Assembly (NCBI GenBank): GCA_964235605.1
Contig: CAXSCR010000014.1
Location: 14,356-78,355 of the forward strand
DNA from: DATCRE01 sp964235605
GTDB lineage: Bacteria > Bacteroidota > Bacteroidia > Cytophagales > Cyclobacteriaceae
Length of the DNA: 64,000 bases
Reading direction: 5' to 3'
This document shows, in pieces, positions 19,881 to 29,549 of this stretch. The position numbers and the translations under genes were made by a program. The first letter of the stretch is position 1. Every line of letters begins with the position of its first letter. The notes beneath the pieces were generated by a model. It made no database searches and was not told the origin of the DNA. It worked only from the letters and a program-made list of their open reading frames with translations.

Positions 19881-21158
19881 TCAGGTCTTCTGCTTCTTTT
19901 TCTTAGCTGCAGGGAAAAGGATATTATTCAAGATTAACCTATAACCTGGCGAGTTAGGATGTAAATTAAGATCTGTGGGCTCTTCACCAACCTGATGTTG
20001 ATAGTCTTCTGGATCATGGCCTCCATAAAAAGTCCAAAAGCCTTTACCAAAAACACCATGAATATATTTAGCTTCTTTTATGGTAGCATTTTCGCCCATT
20101 AAAACTACATCGGGTTTAATAAGGCTTTTCTTAAAGCCTGTTGTTTGGCCAAAAAACCCCGCGATTACTTTGGTATGATTTTGCGTTAGCATGGAAGGAA
20201 TCGGATCCCACTTAGCGGAAAATTCAAAGAGATTAAAATAATCATTGTCCTGTCTCACACCACGCTCATTAGGTTGGTTATCGATGTCAGAAAATTCATA
20301 TTGAAACGGATCGTGAACCAATCTGAAGTTAGTAAAGGCAAACGTGTTATTGTAATTGATTTTTTCCTGTGCATTAGGATCAGCGGCATCTCCATCAAAC
20401 ATACGCTCGCAAATGTCTACGCCTTCGGCTGAAAGTGCAATATCATAACTATCCGTAGCGCTGCACATGGCAAAAAGAAAACCACCGCCAGAAACAAATT
20501 CTTTAAACTTTTTAACAACCGCTAGCTTCAATTGTGAGACTTTATGAAAGCCATGGCTTCGTGCAATATCTTCTGATTCCTTTTGTTGTTCTATGTACCA
20601 GGGCATATTGCTAAACTGACTGTAGAACTTTCCATACTGACCCGTGAAATCTTCATGGTGAAGGTGAAGCCAATCATATTTCGGTAGAACGCCACTCAGT
20701 ACTTCATCATCAAAGATCACATCGTAGGGTATTTCAGCGTATGATAAAACGAGTGTAACGGCGTCATCCCAAGGTTGTTTTGTTTTTGGTGTATACACAG
20801 CAATGCGTGGATATTTCTCTAACTTCATTATATCATAATTCAAAGCAGGACTAGCCATTTCTGTTATGATTTGATTAGTTTGTGCATCAGAAATAACCTC
20901 GAAGCTTACGCCCCTAATTACCAATTCATTTTGAATGGCTGGATTGTATTTACACATAAAGCTTCCACCTCGGTAATTCAATAACCAATCCACCTCTAAT
21001 TCACCTTTTAAAATCCAATAGGCGATCCCATAGGCTTTTAGATGGTTAGTTTGTGTTTCATCCATTGGAATGAAAATAGAGTTACCCTTACAGATTGTTA
21101 CGGTAAATAATAAAATAAACAAAACCACGCTTCGCATCGTACCCATACATGTATTCAT
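19881..21158 (-). CDS. Exported protein often labelled asparagine synthetase B (GATase-like fold)
   Basis: 425 residues. A signal peptide (about 8-26) is followed by a domain resembling class I glutamine amidotransferase or ThuA-type flavodoxin-like folds: PRIAVYTPKTKQPWDDA near 118, a central GGGFLFAMCSATD and a C-terminal FWTFYGGHDPEDYQHQ. Family members in Bacteroidota databases are often named asparagine synthetase B, but I see neither an N-terminal nucleophile Cys nor an ATP pyrophosphatase motif, so that name is doubtful. Function is unknown. It is leftward and monocistronic between tRNA-Ser and a divergent permease gene. Confidence 0.7.
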   Translation of the reverse strand: MNTCMGTMRSVVLFILLFTVTICKGNSIFIPMDETQTNHLKAYGIAYWILKGELEVDWLLNYRGGSFMCKYNPAIQNELVIRGVSFEVISDAQTNQIITEMASPALNYDIMKLEKYPRIAVYTPKTKQPWDDAVTLVLSYAEIPYDVIFDDEVLSGVLPKYDWLHLHHEDFTGQYGKFYSQFSNMPWYIEQQKESEDIARSHGFHKVSQLKLAVVKKFKEFVSGGGFLFAMCSATDSYDIALSAEGVDICERMFDGDAADPNAQEKINYNNTFAFTNFRLVHDPFQYEFSDIDNQPNERGVRQDNDYFNLFEFSAKWDPIPSMLTQNHTKVIAGFFGQTTGFKKSLIKPDVVLMGENATIKEAKYIHGVFGKGFWTFYGGHDPEDYQHQVGEEPTDLNLHPNSPGYRLILNNILFPAAKKKKQKT

Positions 21159-21298
21159 TTAAAATTACCCAAATTGTGCCTACGCAGGTTGTATCTAACA
21201 AGTGAAATCTTAAAATAATTTAATATTTTAGAATTATCGCCGTTGGAATGTAACATTATAGCAATTTTTCCAACGTATAGTATATAAGTTTAAGTTAC

Positions 21299-22534
21299 AT
21301 GAATTTAATAGAAAATATAAAAGAAGGGCTTAGGTCAATTCAGGCAAACTTATTAAGATCGGTGCTCACAGCACTGATTGTAGCCATAGGCATAACCTCC
21401 CTTGTTGGAATCTTAACAGCAATTGATGCTATTGAATATTCAGTAAATAGTAGTTTGGCCTCTCTGGGTGTTAATACATTCGATATTAGATCAAAGAGAA
21501 ATCGAGGCTCAAATAATCAGGGTGTGACTGAAAAAAAATACCAGCAAGTAACACTTACTGAAGCCTTTCAATTTACAAGTCAATATTCAGTTGCGTCTAG
21601 TATTAGCTTATCGGCCAATCTCTCAGGTATAGCAGAGGTTAAAAGACTTTCAAAAAAAACAAACCCCAATGTAACTGTAATGGGCGTTAATGATGAATAT
21701 ATGGCCATTAAAGGCTTGGCAATTCAGAAAGGACGAAATTTTTCGTCAATGGAAATTCAGTATGGGGGTCAAGTAGTTATACTCGGTAGTAAAATATTTG
21801 AAACGGTATTTAAAAATTATGAAGACCCTATCGGGGATGAGGTAACTTTTATGGGAGCCAAATTCAGGGTTATTGCCGTAATAGAACAAAAGGGCCAGTT
21901 AGCTGAAGACAATTATGACAATATGGTACTTATCCCAATTATTAAAGCCAATCAAATGGCCCAAGGCAGGGGACTTTCTTATGATTTAACAGTGGGTATA
22001 AGTGACCCAGCTCAGTTTGAATATGCTATGGGCGAAGCTACTGGCTTGATGCGCAAATTACGTCACGACAAAATAGGTAGAGAGAATTCTTTTGATCTTG
22101 AAAAAAGTGAAACGCTCGCTGAAAATTTAAGCAGTATTACAAGGGGTCTTCGCTTCGGTGGTTTGGGAATAGCTTTTATAACGTTATTAGGTGCCTCTAT
22201 CGCATTGATGAATATAATGTTGGTAACAGTGACAGAACGCACGCGTGAGGTAGGAATACGCAAGGCTTTAGGTGCAACGCCACTCAGAATTAGACAACAG
22301 TTCATTATTGAAGCCATTGTCGTCTGCATAATTGGTGGAATAGTGGGCATTATATTAGGAATCTTGATAGGTAATGGCATATCAAAAATTATGGATATAG
22401 ATGGTTTTATAATTCCATGGATGTGGATGTCTATCGGTATGATTGTATGTGTAGTAGTGGGATTAATCTCAGGCTATTATCCCGCAAGCAAAGCTTCCAA
22501 ACTTGATCCAATTGAATCGCTAAGGTTCGAATAA
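21299..22534 (+). CDS. ABC transporter permease, MacB/FtsX type
   Basis: 411 residues with the standard MacB layout: one N-terminal helix (about 15-40), a large periplasmic MacB_PCD domain (about 45-275) and three C-terminal helices (about 280-400) with MNIMLVTVTERTREVGIRKALGAT between helices two and three. Such permeases work with a cytoplasmic ATPase in tripartite export or lipoprotein and envelope stress functions. No ATPase gene is adjacent here, so it must pair with a subunit encoded elsewhere. The upstream region has an inverted repeat CGTTGGAA/TTCCAACG (21241-21275), a possible operator. Confidence 0.88.
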   Translation: MNLIENIKEGLRSIQANLLRSVLTALIVAIGITSLVGILTAIDAIEYSVNSSLASLGVNTFDIRSKRNRGSNNQGVTEKKYQQVTLTEAFQFTSQYSVASSISLSANLSGIAEVKRLSKKTNPNVTVMGVNDEYMAIKGLAIQKGRNFSSMEIQYGGQVVILGSKIFETVFKNYEDPIGDEVTFMGAKFRVIAVIEQKGQLAEDNYDNMVLIPIIKANQMAQGRGLSYDLTVGISDPAQFEYAMGEATGLMRKLRHDKIGRENSFDLEKSETLAENLSSITRGLRFGGLGIAFITLLGASIALMNIMLVTVTERTREVGIRKALGATPLRIRQQFIIEAIVVCIIGGIVGIILGILIGNGISKIMDIDGFIIPWMWMSIGMIVCVVVGLISGYYPASKASKLDPIESLRFE

Positions 22535-22683
22535 GATTGCTTTATATTTTTAAACCCAAGAAACAATTTCATAAAGTTCGGTGTTATGATGCCGAAGCGG
22601 TCGCTTCCGGTAACGCGCAACGATTATAAGTTATTTAATAATAGCGAGTTATTTATGTCGAACTAAAAGAAAGGAGGTACAAG

Positions 22684-22752
22684 ATGTCTAGTCCCAAGCA
22701 AATTTTATCATTAAGAAATAAACTAACAAATTCCCGAGGTGCTGTGGGTTGA
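22684..22752 (+). CDS. 22-residue peptide behind a full Shine-Dalgarno site
   Basis: The ORF runs from ATG to TGA and encodes MSSPKQILSLRNKLTNSRG-AVG. It sits six bases after AAGGAGG, a spacing ideal for initiation, although genes in this phylum rarely use such sites. The peptide is basic and helical-looking. The ORF end (CCGAGGTGC) can pair with the same downstream strand that would otherwise cover the Shine-Dalgarno site, so translation may control the RNA fold. It could be a regulatory leader peptide rather than a functional protein. Confidence 0.45.
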   Translation: MSSPKQILSLRNKLTNSRGAVG

Positions 22753-22819
22753 TTAAGTGTTAGGTTGTTGTACCTCGGAAATTTTAGTATATTGATAAAA
22801 TTGAATGAGGATTTTTACT

Positions 22820-22855
22820 GTATCCGGTCCTATCTAGCCGGATACTTTTATTTTA
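22820..22855 (+). terminator. Rho-independent terminator of the small unit
   Basis: GTATCCGG (22820-22827) pairs with CCGGATAC (22838-22845) around a ten-base loop and is followed by TTTTATTTTAT. Confidence 0.8.
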
Positions 22856-22889
22856 TAGCAACCAAAGTCGTATGTATATAGAAGATACG

Positions 22890-23180
22890 CGGGATGTTCT
22901 AATTTCGTTTAAAAAGAATTCTAAACGTAGAACTTTTCCTTTTTTACTAATTACCTCAATCTTCCCATTTAAAACATTGACTTGAGTTTTAACAAGATAT
23001 AAACCAGTACGCTTTCCTTCTACATGGCTATGAAGCGTTTATAAAGTTTGAATATGTTGTCCTAAATTTTCTCAGAATCAAAACCAATTCCATTGTCTTG
23101 AATCATCCAGCAAACAGTATTGTCATCTATTGCTTCTATTGAAATTTTAATTTTTAAAATATGATTGATTTTTAGCTGAA
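22890..23180 (-). pseudogene. Remnant of a PAS-type histidine kinase (HATPase domain)
   Basis: Leftward translation yields, across several frames, KIKISIEAIDDNTVCWMIQDNG-IGFDSEK (the N/G1 region), then DNIFKLYKRF, then GKRTGLYLVKTQV (G2 box) and NGKIEVISKKGKV. These are the last 90 or so residues of the HATPase_c domain of a Bacteroidota PAS sensor kinase. A stop codon interrupts SEKI-DNIF and a frame change separates KRF from GKRT. No N-terminal part is left, so the gene is dead. Confidence 0.75.
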
Positions 23181-23192
23181 AAACTTGATGCA

Positions 23193-23801
23193 CTAAAACA
23201 AAGGCATCAATATTCTTGTTACCGTGTTGGCTACAATTTTATGACCTTCCGAAGTGGGATGAATGCCATCTGATTGGTTTAGTTTTTCAAGTCCAGCAAC
23301 ATCCTGTAAAAGGAATGGTATTAAAGTAGCTTTGTTCTTTTTAGCTAATTCCGGAAACATTTTTCTGAATCTTTCAGTATATTCTGGTCCCATGTTGGGG
23401 GGTACCATCATTCCAGCAATTACAATCTTGGTATTAGGAAACTTGGCCTTTACTTCATCAATTATGGCTTGCAGATTTTTTTTGGTTTGGTCTAAAGGAA
23501 GTCCACGTAACCCGTCGTTGGCGCCCAGCTCCAGTATGAAAATATCTGAAGGTTGACGTAAAACCCAATCGATTCTAGAAAGGCCGCCAGCTGATGTTTC
23601 GCCGCTCACACCGGCTTGTATGACCTTACACAATTTACCTTGTTGATTTAGTTTTTTCTCAACCAAAGCAGGGAAAGCTTCTTCTGAAGATAACCCGTAT
23701 CCAGCTGTAAGGCTATCACCAAAAAATAAAATTACTTTAGGCTTGTGTGTGGCCTGAAAAAGCATTAGGAATGAAATAATTAGTAGCTTATTTACGACCA
23801 T
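23193..23801 (-). CDS. tesA: SGNH esterase / acyl-CoA thioesterase I
   Basis: 202 residues with a signal peptide (about 1-18). SGNH blocks are complete: GDSLTAGYGL (catalytic Ser), a Gly in block II, GANDGLRG (Asn) and DGIHPTSEGH (Asp and His). This family includes E. coli TesA, a periplasmic thioesterase, lysophospholipase and arylesterase. The gene is divergent from a ybbA-like ATPase and ybbP-like permease gene, exactly the arrangement seen around tesA in many bacteria, which strengthens the name. Confidence 0.9.
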   Translation of the reverse strand: MVVNKLLIISFLMLFQATHKPKVILFFGDSLTAGYGLSSEEAFPALVEKKLNQQGKLCKVIQAGVSGETSAGGLSRIDWVLRQPSDIFILELGANDGLRGLPLDQTKKNLQAIIDEVKAKFPNTKIVIAGMMVPPNMGPEYTERFRKMFPELAKKNKATLIPFLLQDVAGLEKLNQSDGIHPTSEGHKIVANTVTRILMPLF

Positions 23802-23882
23802 AGAGGAAAATACATTTTTCTTTACTGATTCTAAAACAATTTAAGCGTATATACACTTTTACATTATTGAATACGTAAAACC

Positions 23883-24593
23883 ATGTCAACTGTTGTACTA
23901 CAAGCTGATAGCCTAACCAAAATTTATCGCTCAGCCGATAAAGCACTCACTGTACTTGATCAAGTTTCATTTTCTGTTCATCAAGCAGATTCCATAGCAA
24001 TAATTGGCCCATCAGGTAGCGGCAAGACAACCTTACTCGGTCTTTGTGCAGGCTTAGATACACCAACGAGTGGAGATATTTCACTTATAGGACTTAAGCT
24101 TAATGCAATGAGTGAAGATGATCGCGCTTATGTACGTAATCAGTTTGTCGGTTTTGTATTTCAAAACTTTCAGTTATTGTCAACCTTAACTGCCCTTGAG
24201 AATGTTTTGCTTCCATTAGAATTACGTGGTGAAAAAAATATCGTTAATAAAGCCAAAGAGCTTTTGGAAAGGGTAGGGCTAGCAGATCGCATGCATCACT
24301 ATCCATCTCAGCTTTCAGGAGGGGAACAGCAACGTGTTGCAATGGCCCGCGCGTTTATTACAAACCCCAAAATTCTCTTCGCCGATGAGCCAACAGGTAA
24401 TCTTGATGAAGAGAATGCGAATCACATTACGGATTTATTATTTGGAATGAATAGGGAACAAAAAACTACGCTTGTACTGGTAACGCATAACAGAGAGTTA
24501 GCTCAACTCACGCAACGTATTCTACATATGAGAGGTGGAAAGTTAGTTGATGATGTCAATACGCAATTGCCGGTGATGAAGACTATTCTTTAA
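23883..24593 (+). CDS. ybbA: ABC transporter ATP-binding protein, YbbA/LolD type
   Basis: 236 residues with Walker A GPSGSGKTT, Q-loop FVFQNFQLL, signature LSGGEQQRVAMARA, Walker B ILFADEPTGNLDE and a switch His in LVTHN. It belongs to the MacB/LolD group of ATPases that drive FtsX-type permeases rather than classical importers. The partner permease starts 42 bases downstream. Together with the divergent tesA gene this forms a conserved group, and a role in removing or recycling hydrophobic compounds or lipids at the membrane is likely though not established. Confidence 0.93.
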   Translation: MSTVVLQADSLTKIYRSADKALTVLDQVSFSVHQADSIAIIGPSGSGKTTLLGLCAGLDTPTSGDISLIGLKLNAMSEDDRAYVRNQFVGFVFQNFQLLSTLTALENVLLPLELRGEKNIVNKAKELLERVGLADRMHHYPSQLSGGEQQRVAMARAFITNPKILFADEPTGNLDEENANHITDLLFGMNREQKTTLVLVTHNRELAQLTQRILHMRGGKLVDDVNTQLPVMKTIL

Positions 24594-24635
24594 AAATGAC
24601 ACAATCACTCCTTGATTAAACTTGAATGAGCAAGC

Positions 24636-27203
24636 ATGATTAATTACACTATAAAATTAAAGCGAAAAGCGAAATTCATTCTCACAGATGTGTGGGTTTG
24701 GAAAATGGCCTGGCGTGATGCTCGGCGTAATGTATCCAGGCTTGTGCTATTTATTGCTTCACTCATAACAGGTATCGCCGCAGTTGTTTCGCTTGATTCT
24801 TTAAACAACACTTTACAGCAAGACATTAACAACAATGCCAAAGAATTACTAGGCGCAGACTTTGTTGTAAATGGAGATAAGAAATTTAAACCAGAATTAC
24901 TTGCAGCTTTTGATTCAACCAAACTCGAACAAGCTGCTGAAGCATCCATGGCTTCTATGGTATTGTTTCTGAATAATAATCAATCACGATTAATCAGGTT
25001 AGTGGCTTTATCAGGGCCGTTTCCATTTTATGGTGATTTTTCAACCAAACCTGCGGATGCTTATACAAAGATGAAGTCGGGCTCGTATGCCATTATGGAT
25101 GAGACGCTGGCTAGTCAGTTTGAAGTGAGTTCGGGTGATTCAATCAGATTAGGGAATTCTGTTTTTAAAGTTGCTGGTGTTGTTACCAAATTACCTGGAG
25201 GCGGAGGTATTATGAGTTCGTTTACTCCTTCCGTATATATTTCAATGCTTGATTTAGACTCCACTGGTTTAGTTCAATACGGTAGCCGGGTTAATTATAA
25301 ACGGTATTTCAAAACAGGATCAGAAGAGATTGCTAACACAACAATCAAAGTGTTAGATCCAATATTAAAGAAACAAGGCTATTCGCATGAAACCGTTCAA
25401 AGTAAAAAGGAAGGATTAGGTAAAAGCTTTCTTTCCATTTATAAGTTTTTTGCACTTCTAGCGTTCATCGCTTTGGTTCTAGGTTGTATAGGTGTCGCTA
25501 GTTCAGTACATATTTATGCAAGCGAGAAGCGAGAAGAAGTAGCTGTATTGCGCTGTATTGGCTCCTCAGGATGGCAAGCTTTCAACATTTATTTTATACA
25601 GATATTTATTATTGGAATTTTAGGAAGCATTTTAGGCTCCTTTTTAGGTATTGGTATTCAGCAGCTGTTGCCACTAATTTTAAAAGAGTTTATATCTTTT
25701 GAAATAGGGTTTACCATATCATGGAATTCACTTTTGTTTGGCGTTGTTTTGGGTATAATAGTATCAGGTTTATTCTCGGTACTGCCATTGCTGGCAGTTC
25801 GCTTTGTTCCTCCCTTAACGGTGTTACGTGCCGACTTTGAATCAAGTAAAGTATTTTCAAAAAGTAAAATTGTCGTTCTTATATTAATTGGTCTTTTCCC
25901 TATAGGTTTTGCTTCATTTCAAACCAAGAGCTGGTTAACGGGAATTTATTTTTCGCTTGGTTTAGCACTAACCTTGTTAGCGCTTACAGGTGTTGCCATG
26001 TTGGTACTTTATACCGCACGCAAATTTTTACCAACAAACGCAGGTTTTATCTGGAGACATTCGTTGTCTAATTTATTTAGACCCAACAATCAAACCCGCG
26101 TTCTCTTGGTAACGATTGGTTTAGGAACGTTTATTATTGCTTCTCTAAATATTATTCAAAAAAGTATGTTAGCGCAAGTAGAGTTCCGCGGACAAGCAAA
26201 TCAATCAAATACCATTTTATTTGATATACAACCCAGTCAGCGTGACGGTGTGGTAAAGTTGATTGAACAACATAAACTAAAGGTCAATCAAGTGGTACCT
26301 ATTGTGACATGTAGATTGAGTGAATTAAAGGGTAAGTCCATTACATTGCTTCAACAAGACTCTATAGATGAAATTCCAGAATGGGCATTAACACGTGAAT
26401 ATCGTATAACCTATCGTGATACGCTTCAAGGATCTGAGGAGTTAATAGAAGGAGAGCTGCAAAAGAAAACCAAAGGTAGAGATTCCGTATTCGTTACCAT
26501 ATCAGAAGGTATGGAAGAGACCTTACAAGTATCGGTAGGTGATTCGTTGATGTTTGATATGCAGGGCGTACCCCTAAAGGCAAAGATTAGCGGAATTCGA
26601 AAAGTAGAGTGGCCGAAAGATCCGCCTAATTTTATTTTTGTATTTCCTGCAGGCTTATTAGAGAACGCACCACAAGTATATGTAACATCTACACGAATTA
26701 ACGATCAGCAACAAGCCAATGTATTTCAACAGAAACTGATCACCCAATTTCCAAATGTATCTCTCATAGACTTGCGTCTGATTTTAAGCACCGTAAATGA
26801 CCTGTTTAATAAACTAGCAATCATAATACGTTTCTTAGCCATGTTCAGTATTATAACAGGCTTGGTGGTATTAGCTGGTGCAGTTATTAATAGTAAATTT
26901 CTTAGAATAAAAGAAAATGTTTTACTGCGCACAATTGGTGCGAGAACAAATCAGATAACAAAAATTACACTAATTGAATATGCCTATTTAGGATTATTTT
27001 CTACCATAACAGGAATGTTGTTCGCGCTTGGAGGAGGCTGGTTGCTAACTAAGTTCTTCTTCGAAATAACATTCTCCTTCGATTGGATAGAGTTGCTCAT
27101 TATAACGATGGGTGTGATAGCCTTAACAGTCGCGATCGGGTGGTTCAACTCACGTGAAGTAATTAATACACCGCCGCTTCAGGTGTTGAGAAAGGAGAAC
27201 TAG
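24636..27203 (+). CDS. ybbP: FtsX-type ABC permease, YbbP family
   Basis: 855 residues, with two FtsX-type modules. A TM helix near residue 40 precedes the first periplasmic domain; three helices (about 270-395) close the first FtsX unit; two more helices at about 410-460 separate it from a second periplasmic domain and three C-terminal helices (about 725-850). The IKENVLLRTIGARTNQI loop between helices is typical. Full-length for YbbP. It works with the ATPase encoded just upstream. The final residues are followed by a hairpin at 27232-27276. Confidence 0.9.
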   Translation: MINYTIKLKRKAKFILTDVWVWKMAWRDARRNVSRLVLFIASLITGIAAVVSLDSLNNTLQQDINNNAKELLGADFVVNGDKKFKPELLAAFDSTKLEQAAEASMASMVLFLNNNQSRLIRLVALSGPFPFYGDFSTKPADAYTKMKSGSYAIMDETLASQFEVSSGDSIRLGNSVFKVAGVVTKLPGGGGIMSSFTPSVYISMLDLDSTGLVQYGSRVNYKRYFKTGSEEIANTTIKVLDPILKKQGYSHETVQSKKEGLGKSFLSIYKFFALLAFIALVLGCIGVASSVHIYASEKREEVAVLRCIGSSGWQAFNIYFIQIFIIGILGSILGSFLGIGIQQLLPLILKEFISFEIGFTISWNSLLFGVVLGIIVSGLFSVLPLLAVRFVPPLTVLRADFESSKVFSKSKIVVLILIGLFPIGFASFQTKSWLTGIYFSLGLALTLLALTGVAMLVLYTARKFLPTNAGFIWRHSLSNLFRPNNQTRVLLVTIGLGTFIIASLNIIQKSMLAQVEFRGQANQSNTILFDIQPSQRDGVVKLIEQHKLKVNQVVPIVTCRLSELKGKSITLLQQDSIDEIPEWALTREYRITYRDTLQGSEELIEGELQKKTKGRDSVFVTISEGMEETLQVSVGDSLMFDMQGVPLKAKISGIRKVEWPKDPPNFIFVFPAGLLENAPQVYVTSTRINDQQQANVFQQKLITQFPNVSLIDLRLILSTVNDLFNKLAIIIRFLAMFSIITGLVVLAGAVINSKFLRIKENVLLRTIGARTNQITKITLIEYAYLGLFSTITGMLFALGGGWLLTKFFFEITFSFDWIELLIITMGVIALTVAIGWFNSREVINTPPLQVLRKEN

Positions 27204-27231
27204 TATTTGTTTATTGGCTATGAGCTATGAG

Positions 27232-27276
27232 CCTTGAGCTACGAGAGTCTAATCTAAGAATGCTCGTAACTCAAGG
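27232..27276. repeat. Intergenic inverted repeat (word-like hairpin)
   Basis: CCTTGAGCTACGAG pairs with CTCGTAACTCAAGG, one mismatch in 14, around a 17-base loop; short variants (gagctatgagc) occur just before it. It lies between convergent genes and may act as a terminator. Confidence 0.6.
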
Positions 27277-27303
27277 GTAGAATGATGGTTGATTGTAGCT
27301 TAG

Positions 27304-27651
27304 TTACTGAATTACAATTGTCACTTTATTTATTCGATTAGGATCGAGTTTGCCGGTCTGTTCACCGCCACCTGAATTATCTTTGTCATCCTTTCGGGCG
27401 ATAACGTAGTAGGAGATGGGTTTCAATTCTTTAAACTTAACAACACCTTTTATATCGGTAAGTCCTTCCATAACGGCATTTGTTTCTTTGGTATAGTCGC
27501 CTTCAGATTCGTATAAGACAACCTTTGCATTCTCAACTGTATTACCAAGTTCATCTCGGATCGTAATAGATAACTGTGTTTTAATCATCATGAAGCTTGA
27601 TGCGGCCAACAAAAAGTAGATGGCAAATAGTGTACTTATGGATCGTCTCAT
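27304..27651 (-). CDS. Small exported protein with carboxypeptidase-regulatory-like domain
   Basis: 115 residues from ATG at 27651 (MRRSISTLF); an upstream ATG adds 13 residues but spoils the signal peptide. After the signal peptide comes an Ig-like beta-sandwich of the carboxypeptidase regulatory (CNA-B-like) type: QLSITIRDELGNTVENAKVVLYES, a Gly turn in ADIKG-like TDIKGVVKFKEL, and a final KVTIVIQ strand. These domains are common structural modules of exported Bacteroidota proteins. Function is unknown. It converges on ybbP. Confidence 0.75.
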   Translation of the reverse strand: MRRSISTLFAIYFLLAASSFMMIKTQLSITIRDELGNTVENAKVVLYESEGDYTKETNAVMEGLTDIKGVVKFKELKPISYYVIARKDDKDNSGGGEQTGKLDPNRINKVTIVIQ

Positions 27652-27718
27652 AGTTTTGAATTTAATATAATAAATATACCAGGTAACCACTCCGAAGTTG
27701 GTCTAGATAGTGAAGTAT

Positions 27719-29359
27719 TTATTTGGTATTCTGTTTTGCATCCCTAAATGCATGTTTAGCATAGTTAATTTGCCATGCATCCAATAGATTCTGATTGCCT
27801 TTCAGTCTTTTCAAAAAGTCATCATAATTACGATTCTCCTTTGGCGACCATGCTACTTCAGCCAATGCAAGTGCCCTCGGATATACCATATATTCGACAT
27901 GATCACTAGTTGGCATATACTCTGTCCATACGTTAGCCTGGGTACCCAAAATGTGTTTAGTCTGTTCTGAATTGAGCCCCGAAGGTAAAGGCTCGTAAGC
28001 GTATACTCTTTCAATAGGTACAAAGCCTCCAATAGCCAAAGGTTCAGATTTTGAAGTGGTATCTTGATAATAATCCAGATAAAGCCAGTCGTTTGGAGTC
28101 ATTACCACATCGTGATTTTGTTTAGCGGCAGCAATACCACCTTCTTCACCACGCCAGCTCATAACAGCTGCATTGGCCGCTAAACCGCCTTCTAAAATTT
28201 CATCCCAGCCTATGATACTTTTGCCTTTACCGTTCAGATACTTTTCTATTCTTTGAATGAAGTAGCTTTGAAGTTCATGTTCATCCTTCAATTTTTCAAC
28301 CTTCATTCGTTTTTGGCAAAGCGGACATTTTTCCCACATTGCTTTAGGACATTCATCGCCGCCAATGTGTATGTATTTACCAGGAAAGAGCGGAACCACT
28401 TCGTCCAGAACATCCTGCAGAAATTCAAAGGTTGTTTCCTTGCCAGCGCAAAAGACATCCTCAAAAACACCCCACGTTGTCGCTACTTCATAAGGCCCTC
28501 GGGTACAGCCCAGATGAGGATAGGCAGCCAATGCCGCTAAAGCATGTCCAGGCATTTCAATTTCAGGTACGATGGTTACATAACGTTGCGCTGCGTAGGC
28601 AACAACCTCTTTAACTTCCTCCTGTGTATAAAATCCACCGTGACGTGTTCCATCAAACTGGTGGGGTTCATTGCGTGTTCTACTACTTGCACGTCCAATG
28701 ATTGTTTCTTTACGAAACGCCGCCACCTCCTGCAGCTTCGGATACTTCTTGATTTCTATTCTCCATCCTTGATCTTCAGTAAGGTGCCAATGAAAAGTGT
28801 TAAGTTTGTAATGAGACATTAAGTCAATATATTTTTTGATAAAATCTATTGGGAAGAAGTGACGTGCAACATCAAGGTGTAAGCCGCGCCATACAAAGCG
28901 GGGTTGATCTGTAATATCAACGTAAGGCAATTCAATTTTCTCCGTCTGCGGATATAGCTGAAAAAAAGACTGTACTCCATAGAACAAGCCTGCGCCGTTA
29001 CGCGCTATAATGTTTACCCCATCTTTACCAATGGAGAGTTTATATCCTTCATCACCTAAAGCAGCATCGTCAGTTGTTGTGAGGATAACCTGGTCGTCGG
29101 TAGCAGTGGCAACTTCAGTTATTACCGTACTTATGTTCTTTGCTTTTAAAAACTCCTGCAGTAGCGACGCTATTTGTTTTTGCTCAGTCGATGTGGCAAC
29201 AATAGTAACTTTACTATCCCATTCAATGGTACCATTACCCGCTTGAAGAGATACAGGTTTGGGAATAATATTAAAATCACTTACCTGCTTTTCTTTTGTT
29301 TTACAGGCAGATACAAGGGTCAGCAGAAAAATTAAAATCACATAGATATTATTATTCAT
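27719..29359 (-). CDS. Beta-N-acetylhexosaminidase (GH20), lipoprotein
   Basis: 546 residues from ATG at 29359. The start is a lipoprotein signal (LLTLVSACK, Cys at about 20). A GH20b N-terminal domain (about 30-150) precedes the GH20 catalytic barrel: RGLHLDVARHFF, HWHLTEDQGWRIEIKKYP and the catalytic D-E pair in HIGGDECPK. The substrate is terminal N-acetylglucosamine or N-acetylgalactosamine from chitin oligomers, glycans or peptidoglycan. The lipoprotein signal implies attachment to the envelope. It is monocistronic and leftward. Confidence 0.93.
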   Translation of the reverse strand: MNNNIYVILIFLLTLVSACKTKEKQVSDFNIIPKPVSLQAGNGTIEWDSKVTIVATSTEQKQIASLLQEFLKAKNISTVITEVATATDDQVILTTTDDAALGDEGYKLSIGKDGVNIIARNGAGLFYGVQSFFQLYPQTEKIELPYVDITDQPRFVWRGLHLDVARHFFPIDFIKKYIDLMSHYKLNTFHWHLTEDQGWRIEIKKYPKLQEVAAFRKETIIGRASSRTRNEPHQFDGTRHGGFYTQEEVKEVVAYAAQRYVTIVPEIEMPGHALAALAAYPHLGCTRGPYEVATTWGVFEDVFCAGKETTFEFLQDVLDEVVPLFPGKYIHIGGDECPKAMWEKCPLCQKRMKVEKLKDEHELQSYFIQRIEKYLNGKGKSIIGWDEILEGGLAANAAVMSWRGEEGGIAAAKQNHDVVMTPNDWLYLDYYQDTTSKSEPLAIGGFVPIERVYAYEPLPSGLNSEQTKHILGTQANVWTEYMPTSDHVEYMVYPRALALAEVAWSPKENRNYDDFLKRLKGNQNLLDAWQINYAKHAFRDAKQNTK

Positions 29360-29549
29360 AGCACAGGGTTGAAGGAATAAAGTATAATAATAGCTATGTT
29401 CAGACCAGCACACCAGAATTTTATGATAAAAATTAAAGGTGACGATGATGGAATTGTATAAAGAATACAGTCACCTAAAAAGGTAATGATGCTAAAAATA
29501 AAAGTGGACGAAGCCCACAGCTCCATCCAATTTTATTATTCAGTTATGT

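Larger units (their letters stand above)
22565..22855 (+). ncRNA. Structured small transcript with RNA-switch features (candidate)
   Basis: Between the permease gene and a histidine kinase remnant lies a self-contained unit. It has a 5' hairpin (22592-22610), an 11-base perfect complement to the 16S rRNA 3' end (AGAAAGGAGGT, 22668-22678), a 22-codon ORF, two mutually exclusive helices that compete for TTGTACCTCGG (22768-22778), and a Rho-independent terminator (22820-22855, stem GTATCCGG/CCGGATAC then TTTTATTTT). It matches no RNA family I can name. Confidence 0.5.
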
